64,000 nt of DNA, from the NCBI GenBank assembly GCA_052326585.1, contig JBKQLU010000005.1, positions 1 through 64,000 of the forward strand, in the 5' to 3' direction. The notes under the pieces were generated by a model. That model did not search any database and was not told the DNA's origin. It worked only from the letters and a program-made list of their open reading frames with translations. The stretch is from JAPLJC01 sp052326585. GTDB taxonomy: Bacteria; Desulfobacterota; Desulfobaccia; Desulfobaccales; 0-14-0-80-60-11. Positions 8,248 to 16,511 of the stretch are shown piece after piece. The position numbers were made by a program, and so were the translations under genes. The first letter of the stretch is position 1, and each line of letters starts with the position of its first letter.

Positions 8248-8607
8248 ATGAACTCCAAACTGGCGGCAAGGCTGAAACGGCGGCAGCGCATCCGGCGGAA
8301 GATCAGCGGCAGCGAGGCCAGGCCGCGGCTTTCGGTGTTTCGCAGTTCCCGGCATATCTATACCCAGATTATCGACGACGGCCAGGGCCGGACCCTGGTG
8401 GCGGCTTCCAGCCTGAGCGCCGACCTCAAAGATAGACTGGCCGGGATGAAAAAGTCCGAGGCCGCCAAGGAAGTGGGCAAGCTCCTGGCCGCCAGGGCCA
8501 AAGAGAAGGGCATCTCTCTGGTGGTCTTCGACCGCAGCGGTTTTCTCTACCATGGGCGGATAAAGGCCGTGGCCGAGAGCTGCCGGGAACACGGGTTGGT
8601 GTTTTAG
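8248..8607 (+). CDS. rplR: 50S ribosomal protein L18
   Basis: L18 (119 aa, family about 117) binds 5S rRNA with L5. RPRLSVFRSSRHIYTQIIDD and VFDRSGFLYHGRIKAVAESC are the family signatures, with a basic N terminus. It is followed by a 96-bp spacer with degenerate GAAAGCTGAGAGCTGACAGC units before rpsE. Confidence 0.96.
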   Translation: MNSKLAARLKRRQRIRRKISGSEARPRLSVFRSSRHIYTQIIDDGQGRTLVAASSLSADLKDRLAGMKKSEAAKEVGKLLAARAKEKGISLVVFDRSGFLYHGRIKAVAESCREHGLVF

Positions 8608-8703
8608 CAGGCGGCTGCCGGTTGGCGGCAAGGCCCAGGAAAAGAATTTTAAAAAACTGAAGAATGAAAGCTGAGAGCTGACAGCTTCTCCCCGGAGGTA
8701 AGC

Positions 8704-9204
8704 TTGTTTGATTCAGAGGCAGCGGAACAGCAATTAACCGACAAAGTAGTGAACATCGCCCGGGTCGCCAAGGTGGTGAAGGGGGGGCGCCGCTTCCGCT
8801 TCAGCGCCATCGTGGTGGTTGGTGACGGCCAGGGCAAGGTGGGCGCCGGTTTGGGAAAGGCGCACGAAGTGCCGGAGGCCATCCGCAAGGCGGTGGAACA
8901 GGCCAAAAAGTCCATGATCCAGATCCCCATCCAGAACAGCACCATCCCTTATGCGGTGCTGGGGAAATACGGCGCGGGCCAGGTGTTGCTGAAACCGGCC
9001 TCGGAGGGCACCGGGGTCATTGCCGGAGGTCCGGTGCGGGCCGTGGTGGAAGTGGCGGGCATCAAGAACGTCCTCACCAAATGCCTGGGGTCCAACAACC
9101 CACACAACGCCGTGAAGGCCACCATGATAGCCCTGAAGCAATTGACCGCTCCGGAGGAGGTGGCCAGCCGCCGCAACCGGACCCTGGCGGAAATAAGGGG
9201 ATAG
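8704..9204 (+). CDS. rpsE: 30S ribosomal protein S5
   Basis: S5 (166 aa, family about 167) acts in decoding accuracy at the mRNA entry. It uses a TTG start behind CCCCGGAGGTAAGC. The double-stranded-RNA-binding-like domain (KVVNIARVAKVVKGGRRFRF) and the C-terminal fold with VFELAGIKNVLTK-like sequence (here VVEVAGIKNVLTKCLGSNN) are present. Position between rplR and rpmD is canonical. Confidence 0.95.
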   Translation: MFDSEAAEQQLTDKVVNIARVAKVVKGGRRFRFSAIVVVGDGQGKVGAGLGKAHEVPEAIRKAVEQAKKSMIQIPIQNSTIPYAVLGKYGAGQVLLKPASEGTGVIAGGPVRAVVEVAGIKNVLTKCLGSNNPHNAVKATMIALKQLTAPEEVASRRNRTLAEIRG

Positions 9205-9322
9205 AGGTATTGCAGCCGGCCCCTTGGGGCGCCTGCTGAAAAATGCCAGCAGTAATTCATGAGCCTTTGGCTCGCCCGAAACGATGAAAAATCTGCAACT
9301 TTTTGAAATAGAGAGCCACGCC

Positions 9323-9511
9323 ATGTTTCTGGAAATAACCCTGAAAAAGAGTCCCATCGGCAGGCCGCCGCAGCACCGCAAGACCTTGCAGACCCTGGGA
9401 CTGACCCGGATAGAGAAGACGGTGCGCCACCGCGAGACGCCAGCCATTGCCGGCATGGTGCGGCAGGTGAGCCATCTGGTGGCAGTGCGCCAGATCCCGG
9501 AAGGAGAGTAG
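9323..9511 (+). CDS. rpmD: 50S ribosomal protein L30
   Basis: L30 (62 aa, family about 59), a small surface protein of the 50S. KKSPIGRPPQHRKTLQTLGL and the C-terminal HLVAVRQIPEGE match the family. The ATG at 9323 (MFLEITL) follows GAGAG with 7-bp spacing and gives the normal length; a longer open frame from 9284 would add 13 non-family residues without a ribosome binding site. Confidence 0.92.
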   Translation: MFLEITLKKSPIGRPPQHRKTLQTLGLTRIEKTVRHRETPAIAGMVRQVSHLVAVRQIPEGE

Positions 9512-9514
9512 CCG

Positions 9515-9955
9515 ATGCGACTGTCAGAACTGCAGCCCAGTCCGGGGTCCAAGCATAAGAAGAAGCGGGTCGGCCGCGGCCCGGGTTCCGGTTGGGGCAA
9601 GACTGCGGGCCGGGGCCACAAAGGTCAGAACTCCCGGGCCGGCGCAGGCAAAGGCCCTGGTTTTGAGGGTGGCCAGATGCCGTTGACCCGGCGGATCCCC
9701 AAGCGGGGCTTCACCAACATCTTTCGGCAGCCCTGGGCCATTGTCAACCTGCGGGATTTGAACCGCTTCGCCCCGGACAGCGTGGTGGATGAGGCGATCC
9801 TGAAAGAGGCCGGCCTGGTGGGCGCCAAGACCAGGCGGGTAAAACTTTTGGCCCAGGGGGAAGTGACCATGCCCCTGACCGTCAGGGTGCAGGCAGCCAG
9901 CGCCCAGGCCCGGGCGCGCATCGAAGCAGCCGGAGGCCGGGTGGAGGTCCCCTAA
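9515..9955 (+). CDS. rplO: 50S ribosomal protein L15
   Basis: L15 (146 aa, family about 144), a late assembly protein. The Gly/Arg/Lys-rich N-terminal tail (KKKRVGRGPGSGWGKTAGRG) and the FEGGQMPLTRRIPKRGF motif are diagnostic. It directly precedes secY, whose TTG start abuts the rplO stop, as in other spc operons. Confidence 0.96.
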   Translation: MRLSELQPSPGSKHKKKRVGRGPGSGWGKTAGRGHKGQNSRAGAGKGPGFEGGQMPLTRRIPKRGFTNIFRQPWAIVNLRDLNRFAPDSVVDEAILKEAGLVGAKTRRVKLLAQGEVTMPLTVRVQAASAQARARIEAAGGRVEVP

Positions 9956-11263
9956 TTGTCAGCTTTTTCCAGCATCGCCAAGATTCCCGAGTTGAAGCGG
10001 CGCATCCTCTTTACCATGATGATGCTGGCCGTCTATCGGCTGGGCTGCCATATACCGACCCCGGGGATCGACCCGCAGGCTCTGATGGCCTTCTTCGCGG
10101 CGCAGCGGGGCACCATCTTCGGGCTGTTCGACATGTTCTCCGGCGGCGCCCTGCAGAAGTTCGCGGTCTTCGCCCTGGGGATCATGCCTTACATCAGCGC
10201 CTCCATCATCATGGAACTTCTCAAGATAGTGCTGCCGTCGATAGAGAAGCTCTATAAAGAAGGGGAGGCGGGCCAGAAGAAGATCAAGCAGTACACCCGG
10301 TATGGGACGGTGGTAATCTGCGCCGTCCAGGGCCTGGGGATCGCCTGGGGCCTGGAGCAGATGACGGGCGGGGCCAGCCATCTGCCGGTGGTGCTGCATC
10401 CGGGTTGGGGCTTCCGGCTGCTGACGGTGCTGACCCTCACGGCGGGCACCACCTTCATCATGTGGTTGGGGGAAATGATCACCGAACGGGGTATCGGCAA
10501 CGGCATCTCCCTGATTATCTTCGCCGGCATCGTGGCGCGGCTGCCCTCCGCCATTATCAGCACCTTCCAACTGATCAGCGCCGGCGAGATTTACCCGATT
10601 TTCATGGTGCTGCTGGTGGTCGCCATGGTCGCGGTGGTGGGCTTCATCGTCTTTGTGGAGCGGGCCCAACGGCGCATCCAGGTGCAGTACGCCCGGCGGG
10701 TGGTCGGCCGCCGCATGATGGGCGGCACCACCACCCACCTGCCTCTGAAGGTGAACACCTCCGGGGTCATCCCGCCGATTTTCGCCTCGTCGCTCCTGAT
10801 GTTTCCGGCCACCATCAAGAGTTTTGTTCACGTTGATTGGGTCCAACGCGCCATGGATACCGTGAGTCCCGGCGGGATGTTACACGACCTGGTCTATGTG
10901 GTGCTCATCGTCTTCTTCTGCTATTTCTACACCGCGGTGACCTTCAACCCGGTGGACGTGGCGGACAATTTGAAGAAATGGGGCGGTTATGTGCCGGGGT
11001 TGCGGCCCGGGAAACCCACCGCGGAATATATCGACCGGATTCTCACCCGCATTACCTTGGGGGGCGCGGCGTACGTCTCGGCGGTCTGCGTCTTGCCCAG
11101 TATCCTGATTCGCAAATTCAATGTGCCTTTTTATTTCGGCGGCACGGCCCTGTTGATCGTGGTGGGGGTGGCCATGGATACCATGAGCCAGATCGAATCG
11201 CATCTCCTCACCCGCCATTACGAGGGTTTCATGAAGAAACGCATGGGCCGGGTGCGGCGTTGA
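9956..11263 (+). CDS. secY: Protein translocase subunit SecY
   Basis: SecY (435 aa, family about 440), the channel subunit of the SecYEG translocon in the inner membrane. Ten hydrophobic segments are visible; GGALQKFAVFALGIMPYISA (plug/TM2 region) and the cytoplasmic loops GTTFIMWLGEMITERGIGNG and YVPGLRPGKPTAEYI are signatures. The TTG start immediately follows the rplO TAA. SecE and SecG are not in the window. Confidence 0.97.
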   Translation: MSAFSSIAKIPELKRRILFTMMMLAVYRLGCHIPTPGIDPQALMAFFAAQRGTIFGLFDMFSGGALQKFAVFALGIMPYISASIIMELLKIVLPSIEKLYKEGEAGQKKIKQYTRYGTVVICAVQGLGIAWGLEQMTGGASHLPVVLHPGWGFRLLTVLTLTAGTTFIMWLGEMITERGIGNGISLIIFAGIVARLPSAIISTFQLISAGEIYPIFMVLLVVAMVAVVGFIVFVERAQRRIQVQYARRVVGRRMMGGTTTHLPLKVNTSGVIPPIFASSLLMFPATIKSFVHVDWVQRAMDTVSPGGMLHDLVYVVLIVFFCYFYTAVTFNPVDVADNLKKWGGYVPGLRPGKPTAEYIDRILTRITLGGAAYVSAVCVLPSILIRKFNVPFYFGGTALLIVVGVAMDTMSQIESHLLTRHYEGFMKKRMGRVRR

Positions 11264-11283
11264 CCTGAGAGAAGGAGAAATCT

Positions 11284-11970
11284 ATGAATCTGATTCTATT
11301 AGGCGGTCCAGGGGCCGGAAAAGGCACCCAGGCGAAGAAACTCATCGACAGATACGGGATTCCCCAGATCTCCACCGGTGACATCCTGCGCGCCGCGGTC
11401 AAAGAAGGCACGGAAATGGGGCGGAAGGCCAAGGAATACATGGATGCCGGCAAACTGGTGCCGGATGCCGTGGTCATCGGCATCATCAAGGACCGCCTGG
11501 CCCAGCCGGACTGCAAGAAAGGCTTTATCCTGGACGGCTTCCCCCGCACCGTACCCCAGGCCGAGGCCCTGGACAAGGTGCTGGCGGGACTGGGCGCCAA
11601 GATCGACCACGTCGTCTCCATCGACGTGGACGAAGAGGCCCTGGTAACCCGGCTCACCGGCCGGCGCACCTGCAAAAACGCGGCTTGCGGCCAGATGTTC
11701 CATATCAAGTTCACTCCGCCCAAGCAGGATATGGTGTGCGACAAGTGCGGCGGTGAACTCTACCAGCGGGATGATGACAACGAGACCACGGTGCGCTCCC
11801 GCCTGGCCACTTATAATCAGGCCACCAAGCCCCTGATCGATTACTACACCAAGGAGGGGCTGGTGCGGCCCATCAGCGGGGTGGGGAGCATCGAGGATAT
11901 CTTTAACAAGATTGTCACTATTCTCGGACACCCCCGGAGCGCCGCCTTGAGCAGCTGCAAGTGCTGCTGA
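11284..11970 (+). CDS. adk: Adenylate kinase, long zinc-LID form
   Basis: Catalyses ATP + AMP to 2 ADP in the cytoplasm. The P-loop GGPGAGKGTQ is at residues 7-16, the AMP-binding region contains STGDILRAA and DGFPRT, and the long LID (about 126-163) has four Cys (CKNAACG and CDKCGG) of a zinc-binding LID. Length is 228 aa versus about 214, the excess being a C-terminal tail ending in a Cys cluster (SSCKCC) that is not part of the core fold. Placed between secY and map as in many bacteria. Confidence 0.96.
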   Translation: MNLILLGGPGAGKGTQAKKLIDRYGIPQISTGDILRAAVKEGTEMGRKAKEYMDAGKLVPDAVVIGIIKDRLAQPDCKKGFILDGFPRTVPQAEALDKVLAGLGAKIDHVVSIDVDEEALVTRLTGRRTCKNAACGQMFHIKFTPPKQDMVCDKCGGELYQRDDDNETTVRSRLATYNQATKPLIDYYTKEGLVRPISGVGSIEDIFNKIVTILGHPRSAALSSCKCC

Positions 11971-12010
11971 GGGGCGCTGAAGTAACGCTTTCAGGTCTCG
12001 CCGCGGATTT

Positions 12011-12757
12011 ATGATTCTGCTGAAATCTCCCCGGGAGCTGGTCACGATGGAGGTGGCCAACCGCATCGTGGCGGAGATCCTGGCGGGGGTTCAAGAGCGG
12101 GTGCGGCCCGGGGTGGAAACCCGGGAACTGGACGAACTGGCGGAGGAGATGTGCCGCAGCCGTCAGGTGGAGCCGGCCTTCAAGGGCTACCGGGGTTATC
12201 CCAGCTCCATCTGTATCTCGATCAATGAAGAGATCGTCCATGGGATTCCGGGGGCCAGGCGCATTCAGGCAGGGGATTTGGTGAGCCTGGACTTCGGGGT
12301 GAAATACCAGGGCTATTATGGTGATGCGGCCGTGACCCTGGCCGTGGGGGAAGTGGAGCCCCGGTGCCGGGCCTTGATGGCGGCCACCGAAGAGGCCCTA
12401 TACGCCGGGATCAGCCAAGCCCAGGTGGGGCAGCACCTCACGGACATCTCCCAGGCGGTGCAGGCCGTGGTGGAGGGCGCCGGCTTCGGGGTGATCCGGG
12501 AGTTCGTGGGCCACGGCATCGGCCGGGCGCTCCATGAAGACCCCCAGATCCCCAATTTTGGGCCGCCGGGACGGGGGCCCAAGCTGCAGGCGGGTATGAC
12601 CCTGGCCATCGAACCCATGACCTCGCTGGGAGGCTGGCAGGTACGCATCCTGCAAGACGGCTGGACGGCGGTGACCCAGGACGGATCTTGTGCCGCCCAT
12701 TTTGAGCACACCGTGGCGGTAACCGCGGCGGGGCCCCTGATCTTGAGCCGCCTGTAG
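12011..12757 (+). CDS. map: Methionine aminopeptidase, type I
   Basis: Removes the initiator Met from nascent proteins. The five metal ligands are recognisable: the Asp pair in SLDFGVKYQGYYGDAA, the His in GHGIGRALHEDP, and the Glu residues in LAIEPM and FEHTVAV. Length 248 aa fits the short bacterial type Ia enzyme. It is 40 bp after adk and part of the superoperon. Confidence 0.97.
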   Translation: MILLKSPRELVTMEVANRIVAEILAGVQERVRPGVETRELDELAEEMCRSRQVEPAFKGYRGYPSSICISINEEIVHGIPGARRIQAGDLVSLDFGVKYQGYYGDAAVTLAVGEVEPRCRALMAATEEALYAGISQAQVGQHLTDISQAVQAVVEGAGFGVIREFVGHGIGRALHEDPQIPNFGPPGRGPKLQAGMTLAIEPMTSLGGWQVRILQDGWTAVTQDGSCAAHFEHTVAVTAAGPLILSRL

Positions 12758-12839
12758 GGGCGGGGGCGAGACCTTGATTTAGCAGGGATAATAGATTATC
12801 CTAGAGTAACTTCTTGAAATAACTATAAAGATGAGATAG

Positions 12840-13058
12840 ATGCCTAAGGAAGACGCCATCGAAGTCGAAGGGACGGTAGTCGAGCCCTTGCCCAATGCCA
12901 TGTTTCGGGTGGAACTGCCCAACGGGCACAAGGTGCTGGCTCACATTTCCGGAAAGATGCGGATGCATTACATCAAGATTCTCCCGGGGGATAAAGTCAT
13001 TATGGAATTGTCGCCCTACGACTTGAGTAGGGGGCGCATCGTTTACCGGGTCAGATAG
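12840..13058 (+). CDS. infA: Translation initiation factor IF-1
   Basis: IF-1 (72 aa), a single S1/OB-fold domain that occupies the 30S A site during initiation. MPKEDAIEVEGTVVEPLPNA and the C-terminal YDLSRGRIVYRVR are near-invariant. It follows map after an 82-bp spacer and precedes rpmJ by 10 bp. Confidence 0.97.
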   Translation: MPKEDAIEVEGTVVEPLPNAMFRVELPNGHKVLAHISGKMRMHYIKILPGDKVIMELSPYDLSRGRIVYRVR

Positions 13059-13068
13059 GGGGCCAAAG

Positions 13069-13185
13069 ATGAAAGTCAGGTCGTCAGTTAAACGCATGTG
13101 CGTCAAATGCAAGATTATCCGCCGGAGAGGCGTGGTGCGGGTGATTTGCAAGGATAATCCCAAACACAAGCAGCGCCAGGGTTAA
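13069..13185 (+). CDS. rpmJ: 50S ribosomal protein L36
   Basis: L36 (38 aa, MKVRSSVKRMCVKCK to NPKHKQRQG). The Cys-Cys-Cys-His zinc site (C11, C14, C27, H32) is intact, so this is the zinc-containing form. The infA-rpmJ-rpsM order is canonical. A GGGGGCCAAAG site precedes the ATG. Confidence 0.96.
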   Translation: MKVRSSVKRMCVKCKIIRRRGVVRVICKDNPKHKQRQG

Positions 13186-13199
13186 CAGGAGGAGAACAA

Positions 13200-13574
13200 T
13201 TGGCCAGGATCGCAGGGATCGACCTGCCCCGGAACAAGCGGATCGAGATCGCCCTTACCTATATTTTCGGCATTGGCCGCAGTTCTGCCATCCGGGTGCT
13301 CAAAGAGGCCAAGGTGGACGGGGGCACCAAGACGGGCGATCTGACTGACGCCGAGATCAACAGCATTCGCCAGTCGATCGAGCATTCCTGTAAAGTGGAG
13401 GGCGACCTGCGCCGGGAAGTCTCGATGGACATCAAACGCCTGATGGACCTGGGATGTTACCGGGGTTTGCGGCACCGCCGCGGATTGCCGGTCCGGGGCC
13501 AGCGCACCCACACCAACGCCCGCACCCGCAAAGGCCCGCGGCGCAGTGTGGTGGGCAAACGGAAGAAGGCCTAA
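13200..13574 (+). CDS. rpsM: 30S ribosomal protein S13
   Basis: S13 (124 aa, family about 118) in the 30S head, contacting P-site tRNA and bridging to the 50S. It begins MARIAGIDLPRNKRIEIALTYI from a TTG start behind AGGAGGAGAAC, and ends in the typical basic tail GLPVRGQRTHTNARTRKGPRR. A 9-bp spacer leads to rpsK. Confidence 0.96.
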   Translation: MARIAGIDLPRNKRIEIALTYIFGIGRSSAIRVLKEAKVDGGTKTGDLTDAEINSIRQSIEHSCKVEGDLRREVSMDIKRLMDLGCYRGLRHRRGLPVRGQRTHTNARTRKGPRRSVVGKRKKA

Positions 13575-13583
13575 GGAGGCAGG

Positions 13584-13976
13584 ATGGCCAAAGCGCAGGT
13601 TCGAACCAAGAAAAAGAAAGAGCGGAAGAATATTCCCGTGGGGGTCGCCCACATCAAGGCCACCTTCAACAACACCCTGGTGACCATTACCGATCCCGCG
13701 GGCAATGTGATCTCCTGGTCGTCTTCCGGAGTCCAGGGTTTCAAGGGCTCCCGCAAGGGCACTCCTTTTGCCGCCCAATTGGCGGCCCAGGACGCGGCCA
13801 AGAAGGCTATGGAACATGGCATGCGCAACGTGGACGTCTATGTCAAAGGACCCGGGGCAGGCCGGGAGGCGGCTCTCCGGGCCTTGCAGGGCACTGGTCT
13901 GTCCATCAACCTGATCAGGGACGTCAGCCCCATTCCCCACAACGGCTGTCGTCCGCCGAAACGCCGCCGGGTATAA
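13584..13976 (+). CDS. rpsK: 30S ribosomal protein S11
   Basis: S11 (130 aa, family about 129) on the 30S platform near the E site. HIKATFNNTLVTITDPAGNV, the GPGAGREAALRAL loop and the C-terminal PIPHNGCRPPKRRRV are diagnostic. An AAGGAGGCAGG ribosome binding site precedes the ATG. Confidence 0.97.
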   Translation: MAKAQVRTKKKKERKNIPVGVAHIKATFNNTLVTITDPAGNVISWSSSGVQGFKGSRKGTPFAAQLAAQDAAKKAMEHGMRNVDVYVKGPGAGREAALRALQGTGLSINLIRDVSPIPHNGCRPPKRRRV

Positions 13977-13993
13977 CGAAGAGGTGACCGAAA

Positions 13994-14620
13994 TTGGCTA
14001 GATATCTGGGACCGGTTTGCCGGCGTTGCCGCCGGGAAGGCATGCAGCTCTACCTGAAAGGAGACCGCTGTTACACGGATAAATGCGCCATCGAGCGGCG
14101 CCACTATCCGCCGGGACAGCACGGCCAGCGGCGGAGCAAGGTAACCGATTATGGCACCCAGCTCCGGGAAAAGCAAAAGGTGAGACGTATCTATGGGTTG
14201 CTGGAGAAACAATTCAGCGGTTATTTCAAGAAGGCCGAACGGCAGAAAGGGGTGACAGGGACAAACCTGTTGGTCTTTTTGGAGCGGCGCCTGGACAACG
14301 TGGTCTATCGGTTGGGTTTCGCCAACTCCCGCTCCCAAGCCCGGCAATTGGTGCGGCACAACCTGGTGCTGGTCAACGGCGCCAAGGTGAATCTGCCTTC
14401 ATATCTGGTGCGCAAAGGCGATCTGGTCCAGGCCACGGAGAAGGGCCGCAACCTGCCGCTGATCCGCGATGCCATGGAAGCGGTGGCCCGGCGCGGCTGC
14501 CCCTCCTGGCTGGAGTTCAACAAAGAAGAGGCCCAGGGCCGGGTAATCTTGTTTCCCAGCCGGGAAGATATCACCATGCCCATTCAAGAACATCTCATTG
14601 TGGAGCTTTATTCCAAATAG
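13994..14620 (+). CDS. rpsD: 30S ribosomal protein S4, Cys-containing form
   Basis: S4 (208 aa), a primary 16S-binding assembly protein. The N-terminal domain carries CRRC and two further Cys (residues about 9, 12, 26, 31), the potential zinc-binding C+ form. The S4 RNA-binding domain (ERRLDNVVYRLGFANSRSQA) is at about 96-115. It uses a TTG start behind GAAGAGGTGACC. Confidence 0.96.
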   Translation: MARYLGPVCRRCRREGMQLYLKGDRCYTDKCAIERRHYPPGQHGQRRSKVTDYGTQLREKQKVRRIYGLLEKQFSGYFKKAERQKGVTGTNLLVFLERRLDNVVYRLGFANSRSQARQLVRHNLVLVNGAKVNLPSYLVRKGDLVQATEKGRNLPLIRDAMEAVARRGCPSWLEFNKEEAQGRVILFPSREDITMPIQEHLIVELYSK

Positions 14621-14748
14621 AGACAGGATCCCTTATGGCTCGGAGATCGACTCCCGCGTCTGAGAAGTAAGGATGGGGCTGTCAGCGGTATTTGCCGCGG
14701 CAGCCGGCGTCAGGAGTCAGGGAATCCGGGTAATCCGAACGAGGCACC

Positions 14749-15762
14749 ATGATCCACAAAAACTGGAGCGACATCATCAAGCCCAAACGCCTGGAAGTGG
14801 ATGGCGAGAGCCATCGGCGTGACTACGGCAAATTCACGGCCGAGCCCTTGGAACGCGGCTTCGGCACCACCCTGGGAAACGCCCTGAGGCGGGTCTTGCT
14901 GTCATCCCTCAGGGGGGCGGCCATAACCGCGGTGCGCATCAAGGATGTCCATCACGAGTTTTCCGCCCTCCCCGGGGTGCGGGAGGATGTCACTGAAATC
15001 CTCCTGAATCTGAAACAGGTGCGCCTGAAGATGCTGAGCAACGGTGTCCGGATGTTGCACCTGGATGCCGCGGGTGAACGAGAGGTCAAAGCCGGCGATA
15101 TTAAAACGGATGGGATGGTGGAAATTCTCAACCCCGAGCATCATATCGCCTCCCTGGCCGGGGACGGCCAACTCAGCCTGGAAATGACGGTCAAGACCGG
15201 CAAGGGTTTTGTACCGGCGGAAGCCAATAAGGAAGAAGATCAGCCCATCGGCTACATCCCGCTGGACTCCAGCTTCTCCCCCATCCGCAAGGTGAATTAC
15301 GTGGTCACCCAGGCCCGGGTAGGTCAGCGCACCGACTATGACAAGCTGACCCTGGAGGTCAACACCGACGGGAGCCTCACCCCGGAGAACGCGGTGGCCT
15401 ATGCCGCTAAAATTCTCAAAGAACATCTCATCCTGTTCATTAACTTCGAGGAAGAACCCAGCGGCCTGGAGGAGAAGACCGCGGAGGAGCCTCCCGTCCT
15501 GAATGAAAACCTCTACCGCAGCGTCAATGAACTGGAGTTGTCGGTGCGAGCCGCCAATTGCCTGCGCAACGCCAACATCCGCTTCATCGGCGAACTGGTC
15601 CAAAAGACCGAGCAGGAGATGCTCAAGACCAAGAACTTTGGCCGCAAGTCCTTGAATGAGATCAAAGAGATCCTCCAGGAGATGGGGTTGCACCTGGGGA
15701 TGAAGTTAGAAACCTTCGCGCCTCCGGATCAGATGCCGGAAAGGAAGGAAGAAGTCGCATGA
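14749..15762 (+). CDS. rpoA: RNA polymerase alpha subunit
   Basis: Alpha subunit (337 aa, family about 329). The N-terminal dimerisation domain has EPLERGFGTTLGNALRRVLLSS, and the C-terminal domain (from about residue 255) has LSVRAANCLRNANIRFIGEL and NFGRKSLNEIKEIL, which bind UP elements and activators. It overlaps rplQ by 4 bp (ATGA), the usual end of the alpha operon. Confidence 0.97.
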   Translation: MIHKNWSDIIKPKRLEVDGESHRRDYGKFTAEPLERGFGTTLGNALRRVLLSSLRGAAITAVRIKDVHHEFSALPGVREDVTEILLNLKQVRLKMLSNGVRMLHLDAAGEREVKAGDIKTDGMVEILNPEHHIASLAGDGQLSLEMTVKTGKGFVPAEANKEEDQPIGYIPLDSSFSPIRKVNYVVTQARVGQRTDYDKLTLEVNTDGSLTPENAVAYAAKILKEHLILFINFEEEPSGLEEKTAEEPPVLNENLYRSVNELELSVRAANCLRNANIRFIGELVQKTEQEMLKTKNFGRKSLNEIKEILQEMGLHLGMKLETFAPPDQMPERKEEVA

Positions 15763-16166
15763 GGCACTTAAAAGCCGGCCGGCGCCTCGCCCGCACCACG
15801 GAGCATCGCCAGGCCATGCTGCGGAATCTGATCACCGCCCTGCTGGAGCAGGAGCGGGTAGAGACCACCCGGGCCAAGGCCAAAGAGACGCGGCAGTGGG
15901 CCGAGAAGGTCATTACCCTGGCCAAAAGGGGTGACCTGCACGCCCGGCGCCTGACCCAGGCGGTGGTGCGTTCCAAAAAGGTGGTGGCCAAGCTCTTCGG
16001 AGAACTGAGGGAGCGTTACCAGGACCGCCCCGGCGGCTATACCCGCATCATTTCCGTGGGGGTGCGGCTGGGCGACGCCGCCCCCATGTCCATCCTGGAG
16101 TTGGTGGACCGGCCGGAGAAGCTGCTCAAGGCCAAAACCAAGGCCAAAAAGGCCGCAACCAGCTAA
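15759..16166 (+). CDS. rplQ: 50S ribosomal protein L17
   Basis: L17 (135 aa, family about 127) near the exit tunnel. MRHLKAGRRLARTTEHRQAMLRNLITALLEQERVETT region and GYTRIISVGVRLGDAAPMSILEL are signatures; the C terminus is Lys/Ala rich. It is the last gene of the superoperon. Confidence 0.96.
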   Translation: MRHLKAGRRLARTTEHRQAMLRNLITALLEQERVETTRAKAKETRQWAEKVITLAKRGDLHARRLTQAVVRSKKVVAKLFGELRERYQDRPGGYTRIISVGVRLGDAAPMSILELVDRPEKLLKAKTKAKKAATS

Positions 16167-16181
16167 ACTGCGTTCACCTCG

Positions 16182-16212
16182 GGGGCCAGGAGACTTGGCC
16201 CCTTATCCCTGC
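16182..16212 (+). terminator. Hairpin after rplQ, weak intrinsic terminator candidate
   Basis: GGGGCCA (16182-16188) pairs with TGGCCCC (16196-16202) around a 7-base loop, 16 bases past the rplQ stop. The following sequence TTATCCCTGC is only moderately T-rich, so termination efficiency is doubtful. Confidence 0.4.
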
Positions 16213-16335
16213 CGCGCCCTCCGCCCTGCCCATTTGGCGTCTTCCGCCCCGGCCGGGGCCGGAAAAAAATGCCCCGGTATCTCCTTAATAATACAGGCTA
16301 ACCCGGTTGCGGCGCCCAACCACGGGAAAAACCAT

Positions 16336-16394
16336 TTGACATCCAGGTTTGTCTATATTAAAGTCGACCTAAATTAAATAGGTAAGTTTACCTA
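16336..16394 (+). promoter_or_regulatory. Promoter candidate and TAGGTAA inverted repeat upstream of the NlpC/P60 gene
   Basis: A perfect TTGACA (16336-16341) is followed after 17 bases by TAAAGT (16359-16364). Just downstream, around the predicted transcription start, TAGGTAA (16379-16385) and TTACCTA (16388-16394) form a 7-bp inverted repeat with a 2-base centre, and ACCTA occurs again at 16367-16371. The arrangement resembles an operator, but the regulator is unknown. The rest of 16213-16511 shows no gene. Confidence 0.45.
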
Positions 16395-16511
16395 ATCATG
16401 CGTGGGTAATTTTGCCTAGTAGTCAAAGGCTCTTTTAAAAGATGCCCGTATTCCGGGGCTGAAGATCCAGCTAGCCCCCTCCGGATGGTCCCATCACCAA
16501 GGAGGTTCTGG

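Noticed and set aside
14636..14670. Short ATG frame MARRSTPASEK between rpsD and rpoA
   Set aside because: Only 11 codons and without a family; most likely chance or at best a leader peptide.
16250..16275. CCCCGGCCGGGG palindrome followed by seven A residues
   Set aside because: It has no loop and A rather than T downstream on the + strand; on the minus strand the T run precedes the palindrome, so it is not an intrinsic terminator.
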